Of a DNA stretch of 64,000 nt, positions 15,686 through 23,665 are shown piece by piece; positions within the stretch are counted from its first letter, which is position 1; the number at the start of each line of letters is the position of its first letter. The position numbers and the translations under genes were made by a program. Source of the stretch: Verrucomicrobiia bacterium (GTDB taxonomy: Bacteria; Patescibacteriota; Saccharimonadia; Saccharimonadales; Saccharimonadaceae). Location: positions 372,001 through 436,000 of the forward strand of contig DASPIB010000001.1 of the NCBI GenBank assembly GCA_035629335.1. The letters are read 5' to 3'. Below the pieces are notes generated by a model. The model ran no database searches, was not told the origin of the DNA, and worked only from the letters and a program-made list of their open reading frames with translations.

Positions 15686-16576
15686 ATGATGACCGTCAGC
15701 TACCGGGATATGCCAAAGCTTACGTCAAGCGAGGCTACAGAGCTTATCGGCAAACAGCCCGTTAAAGGATACCCGCCGCGTGAAAACCGCTTGCAGTATA
15801 AGCCAGAGGTATGGCGACAGCTGCTGAACGATGCTCGAAAGCACGATAATCGGATTGATATTCCTGACGGTGGTCCGCATTTTGCCGATACCTATGGCGC
15901 TGCAACACGTATGCGGCGATCTTCAGAGATGGATGTGATTGTCACAAGGGAACAGCCTCTCCCAGAGAAGAGGGTAGCGGAGTGGCGCAAGCTGGGCTTG
16001 TTGGTCGATACGACGGGCCGGCCCCTGCATCCGCGCGCGGAGCAGGTACTGACTCACCCGAAGATCGGCATGTACACCGGGCCCGGCAAGTATTACCGCT
16101 ATGGTCCGCAGCGCATTGGCAACCTGATCCTGCAGCGCATTGAACAGCGTCAGTATAACGAACTGATCACCTATGCCATCGTGGGGGTAAGGCGTAACGG
16201 CGAGATTGAGTACAGTGTCCCTGGTGGGCACTGCGAGCTAGGCAAGAATACCCAAGACACTGCTTTTAGGGAAGCCAAGGAAGAAGCTGGTATCGTTCGA
16301 GCTTCGCTTGGTAAGCTCCAGCTGCAGGAGGTGATCTCCTGGCCCAAGGGCGGCAAGGCCGATACACTTCACGCCTGGGGCGAAGAATGGTTCACCTTTG
16401 CACGAAGCACTGACAACCCTGCGCTCGAGGGCGTAGAGCTTCAGCCAGATAGCAAGGAAGCCGTGACGGCAGAGTGGCGGACCTTCGAGGAAATCAGGAA
16501 GCTGCTTGCTGAGGATCGCTTCATCAAGACCCACTTCAAGATTATCCAGCACTTCCACCAGCAGTCGGTGAGGTAA
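15686..16576 (+). CDS. NUDT9-like NUDIX hydrolase
   Basis: A 296-residue protein with a C-terminal NUDIX domain; the box starts PGGHCELGKNTQDTAFREAK and continues EEAG at about residues 178-201. The N-terminal half has GYPPRENRLQYKP, a polar linker and HPKIGMYTGPGKYYRYGP, which recalls the GRTGLxGRGxLGRWGPN approach to the box in NUDT9/TRPM2-type ADP-ribose hydrolases. The likeness is by eye. A TATACT box lies about 30 bases upstream with an AGAGAGGTGAG ribosome site. Its codons are AAG-biased like those of the preceding gene. Confidence 0.75.
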   Translation: MMTVSYRDMPKLTSSEATELIGKQPVKGYPPRENRLQYKPEVWRQLLNDARKHDNRIDIPDGGPHFADTYGAATRMRRSSEMDVIVTREQPLPEKRVAEWRKLGLLVDTTGRPLHPRAEQVLTHPKIGMYTGPGKYYRYGPQRIGNLILQRIEQRQYNELITYAIVGVRRNGEIEYSVPGGHCELGKNTQDTAFREAKEEAGIVRASLGKLQLQEVISWPKGGKADTLHAWGEEWFTFARSTDNPALEGVELQPDSKEAVTAEWRTFEEIRKLLAEDRFIKTHFKIIQHFHQQSVR

Positions 16577-16586
16577 ATCGGGACAC

Positions 16587-16626
16587 CGGGGGTATCAGTA
16601 CAAACTGGTAGCCCCGCATAATTTTC
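16587..16626. terminator. Hairpin between convergent genes
   Basis: CGGGG pairs with CCCCG, and inside it CAGT pairs with ACTG; AATTTT follows on the plus strand. Confidence 0.5.
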
Positions 16627-16644
16627 AAAAGTTATTTATTATAT

Positions 16645-18876
16645 CTACAAATAGGCACTAGTAATCGAATGCTTGGCAGCTTTTAGCTCGAGTGGCGTGC
16701 CCTCAAACATCACTTTTCCGCCGCGACTGCCGCCTTCTGGGCCCATGTCAATAATCCAGTCGGCATTACGGATAATATCGAGATTGTGCTCGATTACCAC
16801 CACGGTATTGCCAGTGTCAACCAAGCGGTTCATGATTTCCAGCAGGTGGGTAATATCCGACATATGCAGCCCGGTGGTTGGTTCGTCAAGTACATAAATA
16901 TTGCCCTGCTTGTGGAGTTCGCTGGCGAGCTTAATACGCTGACATTCCCCGCCCGAAAGCGTGTTAAGCGGTTGGCCAAGTGTTAAATAACCCACCCCTA
17001 CGTCGTAAAGGGTTTGTAATTTGCGAACAATCTCCTTCTGGTCAAAATAATCGAGCGCACTAGTGATGGTTAGTTCCAGGACGTCGCTAATTGACTTACC
17101 GTTTAAAGTGTAACGCAGCACTTCTTCTTTGAAACGTTTGCCGCCACAGACTTCACAGGGTGTTTTCACGCCGTCTAAAAATGCCAGATCGGTATACACA
17201 ACTCCGGCTCCTTGGCAATTGTCGCAGGCGCCTTTTGAGTTAAAGCTAAACAAACCGGCATCAACCGCATTGGCGCGCGCAAAAGCCTTCCGGATGTCAT
17301 CCATGATGCCAGTGTAAGTAGCTGGGTTGCCGCGCCGGTTGGCACCGATGCCCGATTGATCAATTGCCACCGCATGGGGGTATTGTCGCAGAAATACCTG
17401 GTTAATTAACGAGCTTTTACCAGAACCAGCTACCCCGGTGACGACCGTCATAACGCCCGTAGGAATAGTCACGCTGACATCTTGCAGGTTATTGAGCGAG
17501 GCGTTTTTTATGGGCAAGGTGCTGATTGGCTTCCGGAATTCGCCTTTGATTGGCAATGCTTGTTGTAAGTGTCGCCCTGTTAAAGTATCAGCGTGAAGCA
17601 GTTCGCTGTAGCTACCTTCAAACATAATAGTGCCGCCTTTAGTGCCGGCGAGTGGGCCGACATCAACAATATGATCGGCAATTTTAATAACATCTGGATC
17701 GTGTTCGACCACAAGGACGGTATTGCCCTTATCCCGGAGCTTAACCAGCAATTCATTTAACCGATGCACGTCGCGCGGGTGCAAGCCGACACTTGGCTCA
17801 TCAAAGATATACGTCACGTCTATTAAACTGCTACTGAGGTGTTTGACCATTTTTATACGCTGCGATTCACCACCCGAAAGGGTATCAGTTTCGCGGTTCA
17901 GGCTTAAATAGCCGAGGCCAATATCCACCATGTGCTGCAGGCGTTGGGTGAGTGTTTCGACCATGCTTTTTGCAATTGGTTCGGTAATCTCCTGCAGTAG
18001 TGGAATTAATTTCCCAACTTCCATCGCCGTCATATCAGCGATGTTTCGACCATTAATTTTAGCAGCCAATGCCTGCTGGTTGAGCCGTGCACCATGGCAT
18101 AGCGGGCATTCAGCATATTTAAGATACGGCGCTACGGTTTTTTGCGTGCGGGCAGAGAGGGTTTTAATATCGCGTTTAATGTAGGCTTGGGTAATTTTTT
18201 CGAGCACGCCAACAAAGCGCGCATTCATGGTGCCTTCGCCAATTTGTAGCTTGTAGGTGCGATCTTTGCCGTGCAATAGTAAGTCGAGTTCTTCGGTAGT
18301 GTAGTCGGCCAGTTTTTTGTCGTTGTCAAAGAAGCCGGTCGATTTGTACGAGTTATTTTCCCAGGTGGCAAAAAACGGCACCTGGATCGCTCCTTCGTTC
18401 AACGATTTGGACATATCAATAAAACCATCGGTTTTAATCGTCATTTTTTTGCCGAGCCCGCTACATTCCGGGCACATGCCGTGCGGGTCGTTAAACGAGA
18501 AATAGTTTGAAGCGCCCACTTCCGGTGTCGCCACACGAGAGAATAATAATCTGAGCACCGGGTTGATATCGGTAATCGTGCCCACGGTAGAATGCGACCC
18601 GCCGCCGAGCCGCTTTTGATCAACAATAATTGCCATCGATAAGTTTTCAATTGCATCGGCATCGGGCTGCGGGTAGCGCGGTAAAAAGTTACGAATAAAC
18701 ATACTGAAGTTTTCGTAGAGCTGCCGCTGGGCTTCGGTGGCAATCGTATCAAATACGATCGAAGATTTTCCCGAGCCGGAAACGCCCGTAAAAACGGTAA
18801 TTTTACGCTTAGGAATTTTTAATGAAACATTTTTCAGGTTATTTTCGCGTGCGCCGATAATCTCAATATATTCCAT
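16645..18876 (-). CDS. Short UvrA-like ABC ATPase (UvrA2/DrrC type)
   Basis: A 743-residue protein with two ABC cassettes: Walker A GVSGSGKSS near residue 31, signature LSGGESQRIK, a second GVAGSGKSS and LSGGECQRIK, each with its Walker B. Zinc-finger cysteines are in CPECSGLG, CPLCHGA and CDNCQGAG. Canonical UvrA is about 940 residues. Here TVGTITDINPVLRLLFSR leads almost directly to the finger, so the UvrB-binding insertion is missing. Such shortened UvrA forms are linked to resistance to DNA-binding drugs (DrrC). It lies just downstream of an ArsR-type regulator. GGAGGGGG precedes the ATG. Confidence 0.88.
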   Translation of the reverse strand: MEYIEIIGARENNLKNVSLKIPKRKITVFTGVSGSGKSSIVFDTIATEAQRQLYENFSMFIRNFLPRYPQPDADAIENLSMAIIVDQKRLGGGSHSTVGTITDINPVLRLLFSRVATPEVGASNYFSFNDPHGMCPECSGLGKKMTIKTDGFIDMSKSLNEGAIQVPFFATWENNSYKSTGFFDNDKKLADYTTEELDLLLHGKDRTYKLQIGEGTMNARFVGVLEKITQAYIKRDIKTLSARTQKTVAPYLKYAECPLCHGARLNQQALAAKINGRNIADMTAMEVGKLIPLLQEITEPIAKSMVETLTQRLQHMVDIGLGYLSLNRETDTLSGGESQRIKMVKHLSSSLIDVTYIFDEPSVGLHPRDVHRLNELLVKLRDKGNTVLVVEHDPDVIKIADHIVDVGPLAGTKGGTIMFEGSYSELLHADTLTGRHLQQALPIKGEFRKPISTLPIKNASLNNLQDVSVTIPTGVMTVVTGVAGSGKSSLINQVFLRQYPHAVAIDQSGIGANRRGNPATYTGIMDDIRKAFARANAVDAGLFSFNSKGACDNCQGAGVVYTDLAFLDGVKTPCEVCGGKRFKEEVLRYTLNGKSISDVLELTITSALDYFDQKEIVRKLQTLYDVGVGYLTLGQPLNTLSGGECQRIKLASELHKQGNIYVLDEPTTGLHMSDITHLLEIMNRLVDTGNTVVVIEHNLDIIRNADWIIDMGPEGGSRGGKVMFEGTPLELKAAKHSITSAYL

Positions 18877-18952
18877 TTACCCCCTCCGATAGCTGCTGAT
18901 GATATCTATAAAAGTGTACCATACATAGTGGCTTGGCTTACTGTGGAGCGAA

Positions 18953-19261
18953 TTACTGTAGCTGAAGAATTGTCGATACGACTTTTGGAAAGCGCTGTTC
19001 AAGTTCTTCGAGCCGTACGGTGCTGTAGCATTCTCTGCCTTGCTGCCGCGAGTATATAACCCCACGTTCTCGAAGAATTTTAAAACTGTGCGAGCGGGTT
19101 GAAATTGCTAAACCCTCAATGCTTTTAGCGGCTTCGGTGCAGGTAAGCGGCTGCTCGGCGGTATGCAGTGCCTTGACGATTTGCAGGCGCACCGAATCGC
19201 TTAAGGCATACAGCACATCTTCCAGGGTAACGGTAGCAATATCAGGGTGGACAAGATTCAT
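18953..19261 (-). CDS. ArsR-type winged-helix regulator
   Basis: A 102-residue helix-turn-helix protein: LEDVLYALSDSVRLQIVKAL, then LTCTEAAKSI and STRSHSFKILRERGVIYSRQQGRECY. This is the ArsR layout with a recognition helix and a beta-wing. No metal-binding cysteine motif is visible, apart from Cys near the third helix and in the wing. It lies 76 bases upstream of the UvrA-like gene on the same strand and probably regulates it. A TATACT box ends 7 bases before the ATG. Confidence 0.88.
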   Translation of the reverse strand: MNLVHPDIATVTLEDVLYALSDSVRLQIVKALHTAEQPLTCTEAAKSIEGLAISTRSHSFKILRERGVIYSRQQGRECYSTVRLEELEQRFPKVVSTILQLQ

Positions 19262-19268
19262 ATCAATA

Positions 19269-19274
19269 AGTATA
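19269..19274 (-). promoter_or_regulatory. -10 box for the leaderless arsR-like gene
   Basis: Minus-strand TATACT preceded by TGG (extended -10) and 7 bases from the ATG at 19261. Confidence 0.5.
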
Positions 19275-19288
19275 CCACCCCGGTTTAT

Positions 19289-19531
19289 TTACCAAAAAAG
19301 AGGATAAGTAAGTTTTTTAGTCATTCTGGAAGCTAGTGCGGCAACAGCTACGACCAACATGCTTCCCATAAGCACGCCCAGCATAAATACGATTGGCGAG
19401 ACTGGCTGTACCAAAACAGCCACAGCGCTGGTTGCCACGGCTGGAATATGAAATAACCGCAGTTTATTCATAACAAAGATTGCTATGCTAGCGGCTATCG
19501 CTAGCGCCCATAGTGAAGGTCCAAGCAGCAT
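19289..19531 (-). CDS. Small membrane protein, unknown
   Basis: An 80-residue hydrophobic protein with two or three membrane helices (about 4-22, 30-45, 48-68) and a basic C-terminus (SRMTKKLTYPLFW). I chose the ATG at 19531 because the upstream part of the open frame is arginine-rich and unlike a membrane protein N-terminus. A TTATAC box lies about 10 bases upstream and there is no ribosome site. No family is recognised. It could be a chance frame, but the hydrophobic pattern is coherent. Confidence 0.45.
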   Translation of the reverse strand: MLLGPSLWALAIAASIAIFVMNKLRLFHIPAVATSAVAVLVQPVSPIVFMLGVLMGSMLVVAVAALASRMTKKLTYPLFW

Positions 19532-19642
19532 GGCTATTCGGGTATAACACTGTGTGGTTGCATGCCTGGTATAGCCGGAGCGCCGTAATGTAGGCAGCCG
19601 CAACGACTAGCGATGGATTAATAGCTTAAAACTGACTGATTA

Positions 19643-19688
19643 TAAAAATAGGTTGTGCTTGACTCCTGAGTGGCGTCAAGCACAACCT
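19643..19688 (-). terminator. Terminator after the 166-residue unknown gene
   Basis: A perfect 14-base stem: AGGTTGTGCTTGAC at 19650-19663 with its complement at 19675-19688. On the minus strand it is followed by ATTTTTATA, so it ends the gene at 19816-20316. Confidence 0.8.
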
Positions 19689-19815
19689 GCGTGCTTGCTG
19701 ATCGGGCGGCGTCCCTCTATGATGCCGTGATCCTCTGTGTGCACTTTTCAGTGTATTGGCGTTTCACGGATAGACGATCGAGTCCGGACGCTACGTGTGT
19801 CAACGAGCACTTTGT

Positions 19816-20316
19816 TTAATGCTGCGGATAGCTCTTGGCAACTACCTTATATTTTCGCAAGAGATCCCAAAGGTCGCTTGCGGCCTTATTTACCGATGCA
19901 ATATCGCCCGCGATCTGAGGTCCAATGGTAACCGTTCGTTCGCCAATCACAACATCCACATTGCGGAAGATGCTTAGACCTCTTAGGATTATATGTGGTA
20001 GCTGAATTGGGAGCTGATCGAAAATGAACCTAATAACGCCGGTATCTTCATTTGATTTGGCTACATTCTGAGCCGTGTCAAGGTAGCCATGCTGAGCCAA
20101 CAATATAAGCGTTGAGATGACTCCAGCCGCCGCAAGGCCTCTGGCTTTGCCGTCGGGTTCTAGATTAAGCTGAATTGCAATAGTTTTAGCGTTCCCGACT
20201 ATTTTAATCGAAGAAATATGCGGGCTGTCGGGCAAGGCCCCAGGAGCGAAACTTTTTTTCAAGCGACGAACTGTCAGTTCGCCTGATTGTCTATCGAATT
20301 CCCAGCGACTACTCAC
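19816..20316 (-). CDS. Unknown 166-residue protein
   Basis: I do not recognise a family. GTG start with a strong GGAGGAAAA ribosome site and a clear terminator downstream, so the gene is real. The protein begins SSRWEFDRQSGELTVRRLKK, has a beta-rich segment (SIKIVGNAKTIAIQLNLEPDG) and then a mildly hydrophobic helix (GLAAAGVISTLILLAQHG) too short to be sure of a membrane span. The C-terminal part has a repeat-free alpha/beta look. The gene stands alone between two transporter blocks. Confidence 0.65.
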   Translation of the reverse strand: MSSRWEFDRQSGELTVRRLKKSFAPGALPDSPHISSIKIVGNAKTIAIQLNLEPDGKARGLAAAGVISTLILLAQHGYLDTAQNVAKSNEDTGVIRFIFDQLPIQLPHIILRGLSIFRNVDVVIGERTVTIGPQIAGDIASVNKAASDLWDLLRKYKVVAKSYPQH

Positions 20317-20400
20317 TTTTCCTCCAGATGAAGTAAGCGGTTCTTATAGCATACAACGTAACGATGAACGTTTCAAGCTGTAATTAAAGAAGTAGTATGC

Positions 20401-20406
20401 TATCAT
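20401..20406 (+). promoter_or_regulatory. Extended -10 of the second ABC transporter
   Basis: TATCAT preceded by TGC, 12 bases before the ATG at 20419; there is no clear ribosome site. Confidence 0.45.
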
Positions 20407-20418
20407 TAACCCATAAAA

Positions 20419-21342
20419 ATGAACCATGACATTATCGTTTCGAATCTCGTAAAGAAATACGGCCAGTACACCGCTGTTAATAATATCTCTTTTACAGTAA
20501 AAAAAGGCTCGATTTTTGCTTTCCTTGGAACAAACGGCGCTGGAAAAACCACTACTATAAGCTGTTTGACCACTGCGCTTGCCCCCACTAGCGGCGAGGT
20601 GACTGTGGCTGGGCACGTTTTAGGCCAAGAAAATGATGCCATACGACGAGCCATCGGGGTGGTATTTCAGTATTCAGTGCTGGATCCACTACTGAGCGTG
20701 CTTGAAAATTTACAGAGCCGGGCAGCATTATATAAATTAAGTCAAAAATATACCACCGAACGAATCAATGAACTAGCGGAGCGAATTGGGCTGACTGATT
20801 TTCTGAAAAAGCCGTATGGTACGCTGTCGGGCGGCCAAAAACGTCGGGTAGATATTGCTCGGGCACTACTCCATAATCCGCAGATATTGTTTTTAGATGA
20901 GCCAACTGCAGGGCTTGATCCGCAGAGCCGCGAAGCGGTGTGGCGCACGATTTACGAGTTGCAGACGCAGACTGGCCTGACGGTTTTTCTGACTACTCAT
21001 TATATGGAAGAAACTGAACGGGCGAACGATGTCTACGTGATTCATAAGGGCAGTATAATTGCCCACGGCACGCCGCAGGCGCTACGAGCACAATTTACTC
21101 GTAATCAGTTGCGGCTAAAAGGCGACACTGATCGGCTGGTACCAGTATTGCGGGCGGCTGGTTATGAACTGCAGCAAAAAGACGACTTGCTGATTATTCA
21201 TCCGCCAGATAGCGCGACAGCTCTTAATCTTTTAAAAGCCAATGAAGCGCTAATAGTAGATTTTGAGTTTTTACACGGCACCATGGATGACATGTTCTTA
21301 ACGCTGGCACAAAACGGCCAACCAGGAGGCGATAAGTTATGA
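20419..21342 (+). CDS. ABC transporter ATP-binding protein (DrrA-like)
   Basis: A 307-residue ATPase: Walker A GTNGAGKTT, signature LSGGQKRRVDIARAL, Walker B ILFLDEPTAGLDP and the histidine in TTHYMEE. The C-terminal extension of about 85 residues (from LRLKGDTDRLV) matches the DrrA/NodI-type accessory domain. These ATPases drive ABC-2 exporters for drugs or lipids. It overlaps the permease start by four bases (ATGA), typical of coupled translation. Confidence 0.93.
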   Translation: MNHDIIVSNLVKKYGQYTAVNNISFTVKKGSIFAFLGTNGAGKTTTISCLTTALAPTSGEVTVAGHVLGQENDAIRRAIGVVFQYSVLDPLLSVLENLQSRAALYKLSQKYTTERINELAERIGLTDFLKKPYGTLSGGQKRRVDIARALLHNPQILFLDEPTAGLDPQSREAVWRTIYELQTQTGLTVFLTTHYMEETERANDVYVIHKGSIIAHGTPQALRAQFTRNQLRLKGDTDRLVPVLRAAGYELQQKDDLLIIHPPDSATALNLLKANEALIVDFEFLHGTMDDMFLTLAQNGQPGGDKL

Positions 21343-22208
21343 TTGGTAGTTTAATACTGCGCAATATCCGGATATTCTTCCGCGACCGCGCGAGTGTGTT
21401 TTTTTCGCTGCTGGCGTCATTAATGATGTTCTTGTTGTATATTCTGTTTTTAGGGAGTGTGCAGGTCGAAAGCGTGCAGGATAAATTTCCGTTTGCCTCG
21501 CGCGAGGAGGTTGAAGGGTTTATAAATTCGTGGGTATTTGCCGGTATTCTTACGTTGACACCAATTACCACCAGCCTTGGGGCGATGCAAATTTTTGTTG
21601 CCGACCAAGCGGCTAGCCGTTTTAAAGATTTTAGCGTGTCGCCGGTAGCGCGCTGGAAAATTATCATGGGATATTTGGGGGCAGCTTTCATAATATCGTT
21701 CAGCATGTCGTTATTGGTTTTTGGGCTCAGTGAGCTGTACTTGGTAGCAACTGGTGTGGAATGGCTGTCGACTGGTGACGTACTGCGAACAGTGGGATTA
21801 TTAGCGTTATTCTGTTTGGTCTTTTCGGGGTTTGCGAGTTTGATTGCGTCGCTGGTAAAAAGTGACTCGGCGTATTCATCGGTCAGTATTGTCACTGGCA
21901 CGACCGCCGGGTTTATTACCGGTATTTATGTGCCGATTGGCGTACTTCCGGCTGCGGTGCAAGATGCAATTAGCGCTTTGCCGTTTTTTCACGCGGCAGC
22001 GCTGCTTCGCGAGCCGTTTGCGGGGCAAGCCTTAGCCGAGGTGGCGCAAGGGCACGCCGCTGCTATAGCCAGCATTAAGGATACGTTTGGTTTTAGCGTG
22101 CAGATCGGCAATGTGACGCTTTCGACTGCGGTGCTAATTGGTATTTTGATTGGCTTTTGTGTACTATCGGTTATTTTAGCGACAGCGCGGATATCGCGAA
22201 AACTGTAA
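21339..22208 (+). CDS. ABC-2 type permease (DrrB-like)
   Basis: A 289-residue permease with six predicted membrane helices and the ABC-2 pattern RFKDFSVSPVARWKIIMGYLGA after the second helix. Further conserved spots are VFSGFASLIASLVKSD and IPIGVLPAAVQ-like TGIYVPIGVLP. It pairs with the ATPase it overlaps. The substrate is unknown. It converges on the hydrolase gene with one base between the stops. Confidence 0.9.
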   Translation: MIGSLILRNIRIFFRDRASVFFSLLASLMMFLLYILFLGSVQVESVQDKFPFASREEVEGFINSWVFAGILTLTPITTSLGAMQIFVADQAASRFKDFSVSPVARWKIIMGYLGAAFIISFSMSLLVFGLSELYLVATGVEWLSTGDVLRTVGLLALFCLVFSGFASLIASLVKSDSAYSSVSIVTGTTAGFITGIYVPIGVLPAAVQDAISALPFFHAAALLREPFAGQALAEVAQGHAAAIASIKDTFGFSVQIGNVTLSTAVLIGILIGFCVLSVILATARISRKL

Positions 22209-22209
22209 G

Positions 22210-22824
22210 CTAGCGGTGAAGTGCGTCGCTGATTCGGTCTGCTGCTTTGACTACCGTCTCGATATAACTTGGGTTGTAATCAATAAAGTGGTTGGCTTTG
22301 GGGGCATAGGTGACTTCCGTGCCTAAGTTTGCTGCAGCTATTGTTGCCAAGTGTTTAATAATGGGGTATTTTTGAGTCTCAGCTTCGCCAACCAGAACAG
22401 CGGCTCGTTCTTGGGGTGTGCGAATGCGCTTGGTCAGCTCGTTAAGGCTATAGTGTTGTATCGCGGCATAGCTTTCTGGATAGTCTTTTTTGAGCAGCGG
22501 TTCGCCGACGGCTGTATCAGCCAGGCCTTCGGCGCAGTTCAGGCTTGGCGAAGCCAACACGATGCCCGGGCGCGGCTGTCGGGTTAGTTCTGGTAGAGCC
22601 AGCATCACGCCGTACGAATGAGCAATAACGACGGTGGTTTGGCCGATTTTTTGCCGTAACTCGCGCGATACCTGCGTGACTTCAGCGGTAAAATCTCGTT
22701 TCTCCCAGGGCGGCGTAATCTGTTCAACTCTAAAGCCGGCACCTTCTAAGGCTGCATAGGTCTTTGGATAATCTTTTTTTGCTTCAGTATCGTGTCCGGG
22801 AATAAATAGTGCTTCTTTGCTCAC
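22210..22824 (-). CDS. Small alpha/beta-fold hydrolase
   Basis: A 204-residue single-domain hydrolase. The nucleophile elbow is AHSYGV (Ser near residue 90), and the catalytic His is probably in KANHFIDYNPS near 183. An opening LFIPGHD and the TPPWEKRDF strand support the fold. The substrate is unknown; esterase or thioesterase activity is possible. It starts at GTG 14 bases after the DUF72 gene, so the two are probably co-transcribed. Confidence 0.78.
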   Translation of the reverse strand: MSKEALFIPGHDTEAKKDYPKTYAALEGAGFRVEQITPPWEKRDFTAEVTQVSRELRQKIGQTTVVIAHSYGVMLALPELTRQPRPGIVLASPSLNCAEGLADTAVGEPLLKKDYPESYAAIQHYSLNELTKRIRTPQERAAVLVGEAETQKYPIIKHLATIAAANLGTEVTYAPKANHFIDYNPSYIETVVKAADRISDALHR

Positions 22825-22838
22825 AAGCGTGTCCTACA

Positions 22839-23618
22839 TTAGAGTTTATTTTCTGGTGGCTGTACCTGTAATAATTGCATAAGTGTTTTAGCGTTGGCAA
22901 TAGCGTAGCCATGAAAGTCATTGTTAAAGTAAACGTAAATAGTGCGCGTTGTTGCGGCGAGGCTGTTAATGTAATTAGCCCAATCTTCTAATGCTTCGTT
23001 GCTGTAACTTGAAGCGAACAACTTTTCTGGGCCATGAAACCGAATATAAGCGATGTCGGCAGTTTGCTGGCGCACGCCAGGATAGCGTGAGGACTGGGCG
23101 GCTGTTAGTGCTACGTTGTATTTGCGTAGCAAATCGTAGGTCTCGCTGGTAAACCACTGTTTGTTGCGAAATTCAATCGCTATATCAAACGGATGGTCCT
23201 GAGCCCGGACAGCTTTGGCGAAGAAATGTAAAAATGTAGCCAAGCGCTGTATGTCTACATGGAAACTGGCTGGCAGTTGTACTAAAATTGCGCCCCGTTT
23301 GTCCTTTAAAACAGCGGTCGTTTCAAGAATGTACTGGATGCGTTCGATAACCTCATCAGTTAGCTCTAGGCGATGGTAATGGGTGATAAGTTTATTGAGC
23401 TTAATTGAAAATTTGTACCCCGGCGGTGTCATTCGATCCCAGGTTTGGTAAGTGGCTTGGCTCGCAATACGATAAAACGACGAATTATTCTCAACCGTAG
23501 AAAAGTGCTGTGCATGAAAACGAAGCTCATTATAGCCGATAATATCGGCGGGATAGAAAGAACCGATCCAATCTTGGTAGTGCCAACCCGAGGTACCAAT
23601 AAGAATAGCTGCTGCCAT
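22839..23618 (-). CDS. DUF72 (YecE-like) protein
   Basis: A 259-residue TIM-barrel-like protein of the DUF72 family. It starts ILIGTSGWHYQDWIGSFYP, then has FSTVENNSSFYR, FSIKLNKLITH, FEFRN-like IAIEFRNKQWF, and ends with VYFNNDFHGYAIANA, all in normal family order. The biochemical role is not established. I use the ATG at 23618 because the longer upstream frame is arginine-rich and unlike the family, and because a TACAAT box ends 7 bases before this ATG. Confidence 0.88.
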   Translation of the reverse strand: MAAAILIGTSGWHYQDWIGSFYPADIIGYNELRFHAQHFSTVENNSSFYRIASQATYQTWDRMTPPGYKFSIKLNKLITHYHRLELTDEVIERIQYILETTAVLKDKRGAILVQLPASFHVDIQRLATFLHFFAKAVRAQDHPFDIAIEFRNKQWFTSETYDLLRKYNVALTAAQSSRYPGVRQQTADIAYIRFHGPEKLFASSYSNEALEDWANYINSLAATTRTIYVYFNNDFHGYAIANAKTLMQLLQVQPPENKL

Positions 23619-23625
23619 AGGTTTT

Positions 23626-23631
23626 ATTGTA
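23626..23631 (-). promoter_or_regulatory. -10 box for the leaderless DUF72 gene
   Basis: Minus-strand TACAAT, 7 bases from the ATG at 23618; no ribosome site. Confidence 0.45.
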
Positions 23632-23665
23632 GCTCTATCGCACCCTAAAGCAAATGAGCATGACG

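Noticed and set aside
21224-21901. 225-residue minus-strand frame inside the ABC permease
   Set aside because: It lies opposite a clear ABC-2 permease with recognisable motifs and is a shadow of its codon pattern.
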